A stretch of 64,000 nucleotides of DNA from Rhizobium sp. BK650 (GCF_014195325.1 NZ_JACIBK010000001.1:496001-560000), one strand, 5' to 3'; shown: positions 46,601-55,951, numbered from the stretch's first letter. Program-made: numbers and translations. The notes: generated by a model from the letters alone, not told the origin.

Positions 46601-47437
46601 ATGATCGAATTTGCTGCCGCGCGCGGGCCGCGCCTGATGCTGGATGAAACATCGGTACTGGATATCGGCGGCTGCATCGTTGAGAGCGTCGACATCGCGC
46701 CCAAGCGGGCCATCCCCGACGACGGCGATCCGCGAATCGATCATTCGTTGGAAGGCTTTCTCTTTACCTGCGGCCCTGATCACATCCGCCATCGACAGCC
46801 CATTCCCGGCACCGAAGGCAAAGTTTACCCTCTGCACGGTTCGGCCTCCGGCCATCCAGCCAGGGTGCTCAGGACGACATTCGAGAACGGCAATGCCGAA
46901 TGCCGGGCCGATATCGATATCATCACAGTGGAGGGTCTGCTGCAACGCATCGAGCGGCTGTGGCGGATCGACGGGGTCACCGGCGAAGTTTCGCTGGAAG
47001 ATCGTGTCGTCAATACCAGCAACGAGACCGTGCCGACCTTCCTGATGTACCATATGAACGCCGGCGGCAAATGGCTGGATGCGGGAACGCGGCTCGAAGG
47101 CCGGATGCTCGAAGGCGGCGGTTTTCCCTGGACTTTCGGCAAGGACCCGGGCGGCATCTTCTGCGTCGAGGCTCCGGCCAGCGAGGAGGGTTTTGCCGAA
47201 GTCCGGCTGGGGCCGATTGCGGCGATCGGCGGCAAGACGCTTAGGGTGCGATTTCGCGCCGACACGCTGCCCTATCTGCAGATCTGGCGAAACCAGAAGG
47301 CGCCGGCCAACATCATCGGTATCGAGCCAGTGTCGCACCGCTGGTTGCTGCGTGATGAACTGGAGACGGCCGGTGAATTCAACTGGCTGAAGCCGGGCGA
47401 AAGCCGCAGCTACGGCCTGCGTTTTGCGTTCGTCTAA
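46601..47437 (+). CDS. DUF4432 (aldose-1-epimerase-like) protein
   Basis: A 278-residue beta-rich protein of the DUF4432/aldose-1-epimerase superfamily: PLHGSASGHPARVL near residue 75 with the typical His, MYHMNAGGKW near 150 and IGIEPVS in the C-terminal part. Probably binds or epimerises a carbohydrate. GGGAGG precedes the ATG at 46601. Divergent from the L,D-transpeptidase; no sugar operon is attached. Confidence 0.75.
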   Translation: MIEFAAARGPRLMLDETSVLDIGGCIVESVDIAPKRAIPDDGDPRIDHSLEGFLFTCGPDHIRHRQPIPGTEGKVYPLHGSASGHPARVLRTTFENGNAECRADIDIITVEGLLQRIERLWRIDGVTGEVSLEDRVVNTSNETVPTFLMYHMNAGGKWLDAGTRLEGRMLEGGGFPWTFGKDPGGIFCVEAPASEEGFAEVRLGPIAAIGGKTLRVRFRADTLPYLQIWRNQKAPANIIGIEPVSHRWLLRDELETAGEFNWLKPGESRSYGLRFAFV

Positions 47438-47539
47438 ACTTGCGCCGGTCTAATCGAGGGCGAAGGGGAGAAGACGTGTTGACGCTTGTCAGGTCGCGTC
47501 GTAGACCTTCAGCCCACCATTTTCGAGGAGATTGAGACG

Positions 47540-47878
47540 ATGGATATCCGCCAGATCGACGACGAATACTCCGTTTCCGGCCAGATCACGGTTGACGAAC
47601 TCGACCAGATCAAGGCGCTCGGCTTCAAGTCCATCGTTTGCCATCGTCCGGATGGCGAAAGCCCTGATCAAACGCCTTTTGCCGTGATCGAAGCCCGCGC
47701 CAAGGAGCTTGGCCTGCAGATCAGCCATGTACCGGTCGGGCCAATGGGCGTGACCGAGGAAGCCGTACAGGGCATGGTCGACGCGCTCGACGAATTCGAG
47801 CGCCCGATGCTCGGCTATTGCCGCTCCGGCGCGCGCTCGACCGCGATCTATCAGAAGACGCATCATATTCGCGCTTAG
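47540..47878 (+). CDS. TIGR01244 sulfur transferase/phosphatase-like protein
   Basis: A 112-residue protein of the DUF442/TIGR01244 group with a protein-tyrosine-phosphatase/rhodanese-like fold. The catalytic loop is CRSGARS with C94, and FKSIVCHRPDGE is an early conserved block. The start at 47540 has GAGGAG upstream. The relation to sulfide-oxidation fusion proteins of the same domain suggests sulfur handling. Followed by a weak hairpin and ridA. Confidence 0.8.
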   Translation: MDIRQIDDEYSVSGQITVDELDQIKALGFKSIVCHRPDGESPDQTPFAVIEARAKELGLQISHVPVGPMGVTEEAVQGMVDALDEFERPMLGYCRSGARSTAIYQKTHHIRA

Positions 47879-47906
47879 TCTTCAGTTTGGAAGGCTGAAT
47901 ATTCCG

Positions 47907-47930
47907 ATGCCGCCTGGAGGCGGCGTCTTT
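47907..47930 (+). terminator. Weak terminator hairpin
   Basis: Stem GATGCCGCC/GGCGGCGTC with a TGGA-type loop and a short T-run; separates the TIGR01244 gene from ridA. Confidence 0.5.
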
Positions 47931-47953
47931 CATTTGATGAACAGGAGAACACG

Positions 47954-48298
47954 ATGAGCATCAAGCGTATCGACATCGGCGCCCGTATGAGCGGCGCCGT
48001 CATCCACGGCAACACGGTCTATCTCGCAGGCCAGGTCGGCGAAGGTGAAAGTGTCACCGATCAGTGCAAGTCGGCACTCGGCGAAGTCGACCGCCTGCTC
48101 GCCGCTGCCGGCAGCAATAAGTCGAAGATCCTGCAGACGATCATCTATCTCTCCGATATCGCCTATTTCGGCGAGATGAATGCTGTCTGGGAAGGCTGGA
48201 TCGACCCGTCAAACCCACCGGCTCGCGCCACCAGCGAAGCCAAGCTCGCTGCGCCGAAGTACAAGGTCGAGTTCATCGTTACGGCCGCTCTCGACTAA
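47954..48298 (+). CDS. RidA-family enamine/imine deaminase
   Basis: A 114-residue member of the YjgF/YER057c/UK114 family. The substrate-carboxylate arginine is R91 in the segment PPARATSEAKLAAPKYKVEF. It is a short member of the RidA superfamily, and whether it has the full deaminase activity is not certain. ACAGGAG lies before the ATG. It shares a bidirectional terminator with the ThDP enzyme gene. Confidence 0.85.
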   Translation: MSIKRIDIGARMSGAVIHGNTVYLAGQVGEGESVTDQCKSALGEVDRLLAAAGSNKSKILQTIIYLSDIAYFGEMNAVWEGWIDPSNPPARATSEAKLAAPKYKVEFIVTAALD

Positions 48299-48321
48299 AA
48301 GCGTCGCACAGAGCGATAGAG

Positions 48322-48351
48322 AAAAGCCGGTAGGGAAACTTACCGGCTTTT
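48322..48351. terminator. Bidirectional terminator
   Basis: Perfect 11-bp stem AAAAGCCGGTA/TACCGGCTTTT. It serves ridA and the convergent ThDP enzyme gene, whose stop codon lies in the hairpin. Confidence 0.8.
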
Positions 48352-49998
48352 CGTGTGGGCGATTTCCGAGAGCGTTCGTGTTGGCGTGATCGCTTCGGGA
48401 TCGAGCTTGATTTCGATGATAGCCGGCTTGCCGCTGTCGCGTGCCCGCTCGAAGGCCGGAGCGAATTCGTCGGTCTTTTCCACTGTCTCGCCATGGCCGC
48501 CATAGGCGCGGGCCAGGGCTGCAAAATCCGGATTGGTGAGGTCGGTAGCGCTGACGCGGCCTGGATATTCGCGCTCCTGATGCATGCGGATCGTGCCGTA
48601 GATGCCATTATTGACGACAACCGATATGATCGGCAGGCCGTAGCGTATGGCGGTCGCAAATTCCTGTCCGTGCATCAGGAAGCAGCCGTCGCCGGCAAAG
48701 CAGATGACCTCTCTTTCTGGAAAAAGCTGCTTGGCAGCGACAGCAGCCGGCAGGCCATAGCCCATGGAACCTGAGGTTGGAGCCGCCTGCGTGTTGAAGC
48801 GGCGGAAGCGGTGGAAGCGGTGCACCCAGGTGGCGTAGTTGCCGGCGCCGTTGGTGAAGATCGTGTCCGGCTTGGTATTGGCTTCCAGCCATTCCATGAT
48901 CGGCCCCATCTGCACGGCGCCGGGGCCTGTCGCCGGCGGCTTAGACCAGGCGAGATAGGCCTGATGCATACGCTCGGTGCGTTTGGCCCAGAGCGGTTCT
49001 GCTGGCGCTTCGAGATTGGCAAGCGCCGCGACGAAATCGGCAGGGCTGGCGCAGATGGCGAGATCGGGCCGATAGACGCGGCCGAGTTCTGATGGATCGG
49101 GATGGATGTGGACGAGCGACTGGGCGGGGAAGGGGATATCGATGAGCGTGTAGCCCGAGGAGGGCATTTCCGACATACGGCTGCCGAGCAGGATCAGCAG
49201 GTCGGCCTCCTTGATCTCTTTCGCCAAGGCCGGATTGATGCCGATCCCGACATCGCCGGCGTAACTAGGATGCAGGTGGTCGAACAGCATTTGGCGGCGG
49301 AAGGAGCAGCCGACCGGCAGGCCGAAACGCTCTGCGAAGGCCTGGAGATCGGCGACCGCATCGGCATCCCAACGGGTCCCTCCGAGAATGACCATCGGCC
49401 GTTCGGCCTTCAGGAGGCGCAGATAGAAGTCATCGATTTGGCTGCGGCCGGGATGGGTCTCGACGCGGGTGTAGCGTTTCGGTTTCGGGGCTTCCGCCTC
49501 GTCGCGCAGCATATCCTCAGGCAATGTCAGAACGACAGGACCCGGGCGGCCCGAGGTGGCAACTGCGAAGGCGCGGGTGACGAATTCCGGAATACGGGCG
49601 GCATCATCGATCTCGCCGACCCATTTGGCGAATTCGGTAAAGGCGCGGCGGAACTCCACTTCCTGGAAGGCCTCGCGCTCGCGCGCCTCCCGCTGCACCT
49701 GGCCGATGAACAGAATCATCGGGATCGAATCCTGCCTGGCGATATGCAGGCCGGCGGAGGCATTGGTGGCGCCGGGGCCGCGGGTAACCATGCAGATGCC
49801 GGGTTCGCCGGTCAGCCGGCCCCAGCAATCGGCCATCATCGCCGCGCCGCCTTCCTGGCGGCAGACGATGACATCGATATCGCTGTCATACAAAACGTCC
49901 AGCACCGCGAGGAAGCTTTCTCCCGGCACGCAGGACAAGCGCTTGACCCCGTTTGCCTTTAGCGCCTCGACGATCAACTGTCCGCCTGTCCTCTTCAT
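48340..49998 (-). CDS. Thiamine-diphosphate-dependent enzyme (acetolactate synthase-like)
   Basis: A 552-residue ThDP enzyme. The N-terminal PYR domain has the catalytic Glu in VCRQEGGAAMMAD near residue 50 and TRGPGATNASAG. The C-terminal PP domain has the metal motif GDGCFLMHGQEFATAIRYGLPIISVVVNN. It may decarboxylate a 2-keto acid or acyl-CoA. The start at 49998 has AAGGAAAGG upstream. It is 13 bases behind the class III CoA-transferase gene, a pairing that resembles oxalyl-CoA decarboxylase with formyl-CoA transferase, though the sequence looks more like the acetolactate synthase branch. Confidence 0.85.
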   Translation of the reverse strand: MKRTGGQLIVEALKANGVKRLSCVPGESFLAVLDVLYDSDIDVIVCRQEGGAAMMADCWGRLTGEPGICMVTRGPGATNASAGLHIARQDSIPMILFIGQVQREAREREAFQEVEFRRAFTEFAKWVGEIDDAARIPEFVTRAFAVATSGRPGPVVLTLPEDMLRDEAEAPKPKRYTRVETHPGRSQIDDFYLRLLKAERPMVILGGTRWDADAVADLQAFAERFGLPVGCSFRRQMLFDHLHPSYAGDVGIGINPALAKEIKEADLLILLGSRMSEMPSSGYTLIDIPFPAQSLVHIHPDPSELGRVYRPDLAICASPADFVAALANLEAPAEPLWAKRTERMHQAYLAWSKPPATGPGAVQMGPIMEWLEANTKPDTIFTNGAGNYATWVHRFHRFRRFNTQAAPTSGSMGYGLPAAVAAKQLFPEREVICFAGDGCFLMHGQEFATAIRYGLPIISVVVNNGIYGTIRMHQEREYPGRVSATDLTNPDFAALARAYGGHGETVEKTDEFAPAFERARDSGKPAIIEIKLDPEAITPTRTLSEIAHTKSR

Positions 49999-50011
49999 GG
50001 CCCTTTCCTTC

Positions 50012-51211
50012 TCATGGCGACGTCTTCCTCTCCCATTCCAGAAGTTCGGCCAGAACCTCTTCATTATGTTCACCCAGACGCGGGCTCGGCCGTTCGTAGC
50101 GCAGCGGCGTTTCCGAGAGCGCGACCGGCGTGCGTACGCCCGGTATCACCGTGCCGGCTGCATCCGGCAGGTCGATGCGAAGGCCGCGCGCGACAATCTG
50201 CGGATCGGCAAACATTTCCTCGATGGTGTTGATAGCGCCGGCCGGCACGGCATTGTCCTCGCAGGCTTTCAGCAGATCGGCCTTTTGCCATTTCAGTGTT
50301 TCAGTCGAGACAAGCCTGCGCACTGTGTCTCTATTGGCAACGCGTGCCTTGTTTGTCGCGAAATTCTCGTCCTCGCCGATAACCAGGCCGAGGATCGTGC
50401 AGAGCCGGCGGAATTGGCCGTCATTGCCGACGGCGAGAATGAGATATCCGTCAGCCGTCGGCACCACCTCATAGGGCGAGATATTCGGATGCGCGTTGCC
50501 GAGGCGCACGGGCGCGTGGCCGGAAACCAGATAATTCATGTTCTGGTTGGCAAGCACTGCCGATTGCACATCGAGCAGCGCCATGTCGATCAGCTGACCT
50601 TCGCCCGTCTTCAGGGCATGGATGAGAGCGGCTTCGATCGCCGAGACGGCATAGATGCCGGTGAAGATATCGGCGATCGCCACACCTGCCTTCATCGGCT
50701 GTCCCTCAGGCTCGCCCGTGATCGACATGAAGCCGGACATGCCCTGGACGATATAATCGTAACCGGCGAGGTTTGCATAAGGGCCGGTCTGGCCGAAGCC
50801 GGTGATGGAGCAATACACGAGCCGCGGATTGATCGCCTTCAGGCTCCCGTAATCGAGCCCGTATTTGGCAAGCCCGCCGAGCTTGAAGTTTTCGATCAGC
50901 ACATCGGCTGTTGCGACGAGGCGGCGCACCAGCGACTGGCCTTCCGCAGTTTTCAGATCTGCGGTGATGGAACGCTTGCCGCGATTGGCGGAGTGGTAAT
51001 AGGCGGCCGAGAGGTTTTCTCCGTCCGCGCCTTCCACAAAGGGCGGCCCCCAATGTCTGGTGTCGTCGCCGCCATCAGGATTTTCTACCTTGATGACATC
51101 GGCGCCGAGATCGGCGAGCATCTGCCCCGCCCAGGGGCCGGCGAGCACACGCGCGAGCTCGACAACCCGGATGCCCGCGAGCGGCGGCTTCTTCTTCACG
51201 TCCTGCGTCAT
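50012..51211 (-). CDS. Class III (CaiB/BaiF) CoA-transferase
   Basis: A 399-residue enzyme of the formyl-CoA transferase family. It has LAGIRVVELARVLAGPW at residues 11-27, FADLGADVIKVE-like MLADLGADVIKVENP at 31-45, and a probable catalytic D181 in AIADIFTG. It moves CoA between acids. GGGAGG lies before ATG 51211. It sits between the ThDP enzyme and the EamA transporter on one strand. Substrates are unknown. Confidence 0.88.
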   Translation of the reverse strand: MTQDVKKKPPLAGIRVVELARVLAGPWAGQMLADLGADVIKVENPDGGDDTRHWGPPFVEGADGENLSAAYYHSANRGKRSITADLKTAEGQSLVRRLVATADVLIENFKLGGLAKYGLDYGSLKAINPRLVYCSITGFGQTGPYANLAGYDYIVQGMSGFMSITGEPEGQPMKAGVAIADIFTGIYAVSAIEAALIHALKTGEGQLIDMALLDVQSAVLANQNMNYLVSGHAPVRLGNAHPNISPYEVVPTADGYLILAVGNDGQFRRLCTILGLVIGEDENFATNKARVANRDTVRRLVSTETLKWQKADLLKACEDNAVPAGAINTIEEMFADPQIVARGLRIDLPDAAGTVIPGVRTPVALSETPLRYERPSPRLGEHNEEVLAELLEWERKTSP

Positions 51212-51256
51212 GATCCTCCCAGTTTCCTCCCGGGCTTCTCCCATGGCTATCAGATT

Positions 51257-52213
51257 TCAGGGCGCCCGCGTTGCCTCAGATGTATCGGATACGGGTTTGG
51301 AAGCAAAGCGTCGCTCCCGCCAGATGATGTAGAGGCCGGAGGCGATGACGATGAGGATGCCGAGCCATTTCAGGGCATCGGGAAAATCGCTGAAAACGAG
51401 CCAGGCAAAGACGGTGGCCGAGACGATTTCCAAATATTGCAATGGTGCCAGCGTGGAAGCCGGGGCGGCGCGATAGGCGTAGGCGGCGAGAATGCCTGTT
51501 ATTGCCGCTGCAATGCCGGTGCCCAGCAGGTAGCCGAAGGCGGGAAGATCGGGCAGGGCCGTAGCGATGATGTCGGAGCCGCTGCCATAACCAAAAAACA
51601 GGATGACCGCGCAGAAGAAGATGCCCCAGAGGCCGGTCTGGAACTGCATGGCCCATGGGTCTTCCCTGTGCGACAGCACGCGTGTCATCAGCGCGAAGAC
51701 GGCGATGCAGAAGGCGCTGACGACGGGGAGAAGCGCGATATAGCCGACCTCTTCGAAGCTCGGCTGGATGATCAGCATGGCGCCCAGGAAGCCGACGGCG
51801 CAGGCGCTGTAGCGGCGCCAGCCGATCGTCTCTTTCAGGAAGATGCTGCCAAGGATCGTCAGGATGATCGGCTCGACGAAGAAGATGGCGATGGCATCGG
51901 CAACCGCCATGACCTTCAGCGTCGTGACGAAGCAGATCATCGAGACGGTAACCATCGCGCCACGGATGGCATGATACCAGCTCTGTTTCAGCGAGAAATG
52001 AATCTTTGCGCCGCGCAGGAAGATGAAAGGCAGCATGGTGAGTGCCTGGATCACGAAACGGAAACCGGCGACTTCAGTGGAGGAAATCGTGGCCGTCGCA
52101 AGTTTCGAGAAGATGTCGATCAGCGGCGAGATCAGCACCGAGAGCAGCATGAAGAGCAGGCCGAACGTCACTTCGGAAGAGGCGGGGTGGCGTGTGAAAG
52201 TCGTGCTCGTCAT
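51257..52213 (-). CDS. EamA/DMT-family transporter
   Basis: A 318-residue membrane protein with ten predicted segments in two EamA repeats; the second repeat starts at about residue 170. Exporter of small metabolites in general. The start at 52213 lies two bases behind the alpha/beta hydrolase stop, so it is part of the minus-strand unit 53159 to 48340. Confidence 0.85.
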   Translation of the reverse strand: MTSTTFTRHPASSEVTFGLLFMLLSVLISPLIDIFSKLATATISSTEVAGFRFVIQALTMLPFIFLRGAKIHFSLKQSWYHAIRGAMVTVSMICFVTTLKVMAVADAIAIFFVEPIILTILGSIFLKETIGWRRYSACAVGFLGAMLIIQPSFEEVGYIALLPVVSAFCIAVFALMTRVLSHREDPWAMQFQTGLWGIFFCAVILFFGYGSGSDIIATALPDLPAFGYLLGTGIAAAITGILAAYAYRAAPASTLAPLQYLEIVSATVFAWLVFSDFPDALKWLGILIVIASGLYIIWRERRFASKPVSDTSEATRAP

Positions 52214-52214
52214 C

Positions 52215-53159
52215 TCAGGTTCTTTCGCTTGGGACCGTGCGGATCGCCTTGTCGCACCAGTCGGCAAAATCCGCGATTGCCGCTTCCGCGCCGATTTCGT
52301 TCAGCGTTTCGTGCCGCATGTCCTGATATATCTCAATGCTGATACGGGAGAAGCCGTGACTTTTCAAACGCTTTGACAGCCAGAGCACGGCTTTCCCCTT
52401 GGACGTTGCCGGGTCCATGCCGCCGCCGACCAGATGGATCGGCATGTCCTTCGGCAGCTTTTCAAGCTGTTCCTTTTCGATGCCGCGGAAGGTGAGGGCG
52501 AAGACGTCGAGCCAGAGGGACACCGACGCATTAAAGCCGCAGAGCGGATCGGCGATATAGGCATCGACTTCGACTGGATTGCGCGACAGCCAGTCGAATT
52601 CCGTCCGGTGATCGGGAATGGAATTGCTCCAGGCGGAAAACGTCAGCCTCGGCAGCATATCGCTCGGCACATCCGAACCTTTCAGCATGCGCTCGGCAAG
52701 CAGGGCCGCCTGCGCGGCACGGCCCGAAAGGCCAATCGCGAAATTCGAATTCCAGACGGCAAGGGCGGCGAAACGGCCGGGAAGATCTGCTGCGGCATTC
52801 AGGGCGATCAGACCACCCATGGAATGGCCGAAGAGGATGACGGGAAGGCCGGGATGGCGGGAGGTGGCCAAATCGTACATCGCGGCGATGTCGCTGACGA
52901 CGCGCTCAACGCCGCTCCGTCTCGCAAAGCGGCCGAGTGGTGCATCGGCAACGGTCGTCTCGCCATGGCCGCGATGGTCGTGCGCATAGACGTGGTAGCC
53001 CCTCACAGCCATGGCTTCGGCAAAGCGCCGGTAGCGGCGGGAATGTTCGGCAAGCCCGTGCGAAATCATCAGGATGGCTCGCCCTTGCCCCTCTGAGGTC
53101 TGGTGATGATAGGCAAGCGAAGCCTCGGCGTTATTAAGCCGCAATGTCTCGGAAAACAT
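52215..53159 (-). CDS. Alpha/beta hydrolase (monoacylglycerol lipase-like)
   Basis: A 314-residue serine hydrolase. Nucleophile S113 is in FGHSMGGLIAL, an oxyanion segment ISHGLAEHS is near residue 35, the acid is in VGGGMDPA and the His in MRHETLNE. The layout HDHRGHGET resembles lysophospholipases and monoglyceride lipases. No signal peptide. First gene of a four-gene minus-strand run. Confidence 0.88.
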   Translation of the reverse strand: MFSETLRLNNAEASLAYHHQTSEGQGRAILMISHGLAEHSRRYRRFAEAMAVRGYHVYAHDHRGHGETTVADAPLGRFARRSGVERVVSDIAAMYDLATSRHPGLPVILFGHSMGGLIALNAAADLPGRFAALAVWNSNFAIGLSGRAAQAALLAERMLKGSDVPSDMLPRLTFSAWSNSIPDHRTEFDWLSRNPVEVDAYIADPLCGFNASVSLWLDVFALTFRGIEKEQLEKLPKDMPIHLVGGGMDPATSKGKAVLWLSKRLKSHGFSRISIEIYQDMRHETLNEIGAEAAIADFADWCDKAIRTVPSERT

Positions 53160-53317
53160 GCATTCCTCCCACGCCCCAAAAGACCCAATGTCAGGGCAAA
53201 TGCAATATTGCGGTTTCGCTCATACATGGGAAACGGACACGCCACCGCGATTCAGGGTTGCGCAAGTCTCCGCTTCGTGCTTGTTTGTTCCCGTATTGTT
53301 CTTTGTCGGGGTTATTA

Positions 53318-54055
53318 ATGGGCAAGTTTCTCCTCACAACTTCCATCCTGTTCCTTTCGCTTTCGTCAGCCGGGTCCGTTTCCGCGCAGGAAAGCGGCCG
53401 CACACGATTCATCCTGGCTGCAAGCTGGCAGCCGGCATTCTGCCAGACCAATCAGAAGAAGGCCGAATGCGCCAGCCAGAGCGGCGATCGCTATGATGCC
53501 ACCAACTTTTCGCTCCACGGCCTCTGGCCGATGCGCCAGGACTATTGCGGCGTCCCTGATGATCAGAAGGCCGCCGATAAAGACAGCGACTGGAAGAGCC
53601 TGCCGGCGGTGACCCTCTCGGCCGAGACGAAGGCTGCGCTCGACAAGGCGATGCCCGGTACGCAATCGGGGCTCGAGCGGCATGAATGGATCAAGCATGG
53701 CACCTGCACGAAGATGAGCGCCGACGACTATTTTGCCACTGCCGTCGGTCTGATTGACGATCTCAATGCTTCAGCCGTGCGCGATCTCTTCGCCGCCAAT
53801 GTCGGCAAGGTGCTGAAGGCCGATGCGATCAAGTCGGCCTTCGACAAGAGCTTCGGTCCCGGCGCCAGCGACCGCGTGAAGATGAGCTGCAGGCGCGTCG
53901 GCAATAAGCGCGTGATCAGCGAGTTGACGATCGGGCTATCGCAGGATGCCGTTTCGGCCTCTGCAAAGGAGAAGGGCCTTAGCGGCCTTATCCAGGGAGC
54001 GGGGCAGACTTCCTTCGGCTGTGACGAAGGCCTAGTCGACGCCGCCGGCTTCTGA
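53318..54055 (+). CDS. Ribonuclease T2 family protein
   Basis: A 245-residue secreted endoribonuclease. A signal peptide ends near VSA at residue 23. Conserved active-site segments are FSLHGLWP with H67 and RHEWIKHGTC with H122, E123 and H127. Cys pairs at 42/51 and 77/130 could form disulfides. It should degrade RNA in the periplasm. It stands alone between the minus-strand hydrolase unit and ettA. Confidence 0.9.
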   Translation: MGKFLLTTSILFLSLSSAGSVSAQESGRTRFILAASWQPAFCQTNQKKAECASQSGDRYDATNFSLHGLWPMRQDYCGVPDDQKAADKDSDWKSLPAVTLSAETKAALDKAMPGTQSGLERHEWIKHGTCTKMSADDYFATAVGLIDDLNASAVRDLFAANVGKVLKADAIKSAFDKSFGPGASDRVKMSCRRVGNKRVISELTIGLSQDAVSASAKEKGLSGLIQGAGQTSFGCDEGLVDAAGF

Positions 54056-54064
54056 GGGAAACAT

Positions 54065-54094
54065 GCCGAAATCCTGACGAAACAGGGTTTCGGC
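54065..54094 (+). terminator. Hairpin after RNase T2 gene
   Basis: 12-bp stem GCCGAAATCCTG/CAGGGTTTCGGC with one wobble pair and a six-base loop, without a clear T-run. Confidence 0.4.
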
Positions 54095-54162
54095 GTTGCC
54101 CGCGGGCGTGGTTTCGCCTACATAGCGGCCACGTTTAAAGTTTCCGCCCGGAGCATCCCAGC

Positions 54163-55812
54163 ATGGCACGTCAATTCATCTATCATATGTCAGGCCTCAA
54201 CAAGGCCTATGGCAACAAGAAGATCCTCGAGAACATCCATCTTTCCTTCTATCCCGATGCCAAGATCGGTATCCTGGGTCCGAACGGTGCGGGTAAGTCC
54301 ACCGTGCTGCGCATCATTGCCGGCCGGGACAAGGAATATACAGGTGAAGCCTGGCTCGCCGAAGGTGCGACCGTCGGTTACCTGGAGCAGGAGCCGCAGC
54401 TCGATCCCAACAAGACGGTGTTCGAAAACGTCATGGAAGGCGTTGCCTCCAAGACGGCGATCGTCGATCGTTACAACGAGCTGATGATGAACTATTCCGA
54501 CGAGACTGCGGAAGAGGGTGCAAAGCTTCAGGACATCATCGACAGCCAGAACCTCTGGGATCTGGAAAGCCAAGTCGAGATGGCGATGGAAGCTCTGCGC
54601 TGCCCGCCGCGCGATTCCGATGTCACCACGCTGTCGGGTGGTGAGCGTCGCCGTGTCGCTCTCTGCAGGCTGCTGTTGTCACAGCCTGATCTGCTGCTGC
54701 TCGACGAACCGACCAACCATCTGGACGCCGAAACCATCGCCTGGCTCGAGAAGCACCTGCGCGACTATCCGGGCGCCGTGATGATGATCACCCACGATCG
54801 CTACTTCCTGGACAACGTCACGGGCTGGATCCTTGAACTCGACCGCGGCCGCGGCATTCCTTACGAGGGCAATTACTCGGCTTACCTTCAGGCGAAGGCC
54901 AAGCGCATGCTGCAGGAAAACCGCGAAGAAGCCTCGCGCCAGAAGGCAATCAGCCGCGAGCAGGAGTGGATTGCTTCGAGCCCGAAGGCTCGTCAGGCTA
55001 AGTCCAAGGCGCGTATCAAGTCCTACGAGCAACTGGTTGAGGCCGCTGAAAAGCAGCGTCCCGGCGACGCCCAGATCATTATCCCGGTCAGCGAGCGTCT
55101 GGGCCAGGTCGTCATCGAGATGGAAGGCATCACCAAGGGCTTCGAGGGCCGCACGCTGATCAACGATCTGTCGATCAAGCTGCCGCCGGGCGGCATCGTC
55201 GGCATCATCGGCCCGAACGGCGCCGGCAAGACGACCCTGTTCAGGATGATCACCGGCCAGGAAAAGCCGGATGCCGGCTCGATCCGCATCGGCGAGACCG
55301 TACATCTCGGTTATGTCGACCAGAGCCGCGACGCGCTCGACGGCAACAAGACTGTGTGGGAGGAAATCTCCGGCGGCGCCGAGGTCATCAAGCTCGGCAA
55401 GTTCGATATGAACTCGCGCGCCTATTGCGGCGCCTTCAACTTCAAGGGGGGCGATCAGCAGCAGAAGGTTGCCAATCTCTCCGGCGGTCAGCGCAACCGC
55501 GTGCACCTTGCCAAGATGCTTAAGGCCGGCGGCAACGTCCTGCTGCTCGACGAACCGACCAACGACCTCGATACGGAAACGCTCGGTGCGCTTGAAAGCG
55601 CACTGGAAAACTTCGCCGGCTGCGCGATCATCATCAGCCACGATCGTATGTTCCTCGACCGCCTGGCCACCCATATCCTCGCCTTCGAAGGCGAGGGCCA
55701 TGTGGAATGGTTCGAAGGCAACTTCGAAGACTACGAACAGGACAAGATCCGCCGCCTCGGCCCCGATGCGCTGAACCCCGGAAGTCAGGCCCACAAGCGC
55801 CTGACACGCTGA
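54163..55812 (+). CDS. ettA: Energy-dependent translational throttle protein EttA (ABC-F)
   Basis: A 549-residue soluble ABC-F ATPase with two nucleotide-binding domains. Walker A motifs are GPNGAGKS (39-46) and GPNGAGKT (about 356-363), signatures LSGGERRR and LSGGQRNR, and an inter-domain linker rich in Glu, Arg and Lys. It binds the ribosomal E site and tunes translation to ATP level. Length and domain content match EttA. GGAG precedes ATG 54163. A strong terminator follows. Confidence 0.95.
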   Translation: MARQFIYHMSGLNKAYGNKKILENIHLSFYPDAKIGILGPNGAGKSTVLRIIAGRDKEYTGEAWLAEGATVGYLEQEPQLDPNKTVFENVMEGVASKTAIVDRYNELMMNYSDETAEEGAKLQDIIDSQNLWDLESQVEMAMEALRCPPRDSDVTTLSGGERRRVALCRLLLSQPDLLLLDEPTNHLDAETIAWLEKHLRDYPGAVMMITHDRYFLDNVTGWILELDRGRGIPYEGNYSAYLQAKAKRMLQENREEASRQKAISREQEWIASSPKARQAKSKARIKSYEQLVEAAEKQRPGDAQIIIPVSERLGQVVIEMEGITKGFEGRTLINDLSIKLPPGGIVGIIGPNGAGKTTLFRMITGQEKPDAGSIRIGETVHLGYVDQSRDALDGNKTVWEEISGGAEVIKLGKFDMNSRAYCGAFNFKGGDQQQKVANLSGGQRNRVHLAKMLKAGGNVLLLDEPTNDLDTETLGALESALENFAGCAIIISHDRMFLDRLATHILAFEGEGHVEWFEGNFEDYEQDKIRRLGPDALNPGSQAHKRLTR

Positions 55813-55832
55813 TCTATTCTTTTCGTCTTTCG

Positions 55833-55859
55833 AAAGCCCCGGCCGGTCCGGGGCTTTTT
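55833..55859 (+). terminator. Rho-independent terminator after ettA
   Basis: Stem AAAGCCCCGG/CCGGGGCTTT with a five-base loop followed by TT. Confidence 0.85.
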
Positions 55860-55935
55860 GATGTCTGCCGTCGTTATCACCAAAGACAAGTTCGCAAATC
55901 GATAAAATGCCGCTTGCCTCGCTTGCTCAAATCAC

Positions 55936-55951
55936 ATAAAGATATCTTTAT
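55936..55951. promoter_or_regulatory. SahR-type operator upstream of its own operon
   Basis: ATAAAGATATCTTTAT, a perfect 16-bp palindrome identical to the core upstream of metH at 18103-18122. It abuts the start of the regulator gene, as expected for autoregulation. Confidence 0.75.

Noticed and set aside
49556..52342. 928-codon plus-strand frame opposite the CoA-transferase and EamA genes
   Set aside because: Antisense shadow through three recognised minus-strand genes; it has no domain.
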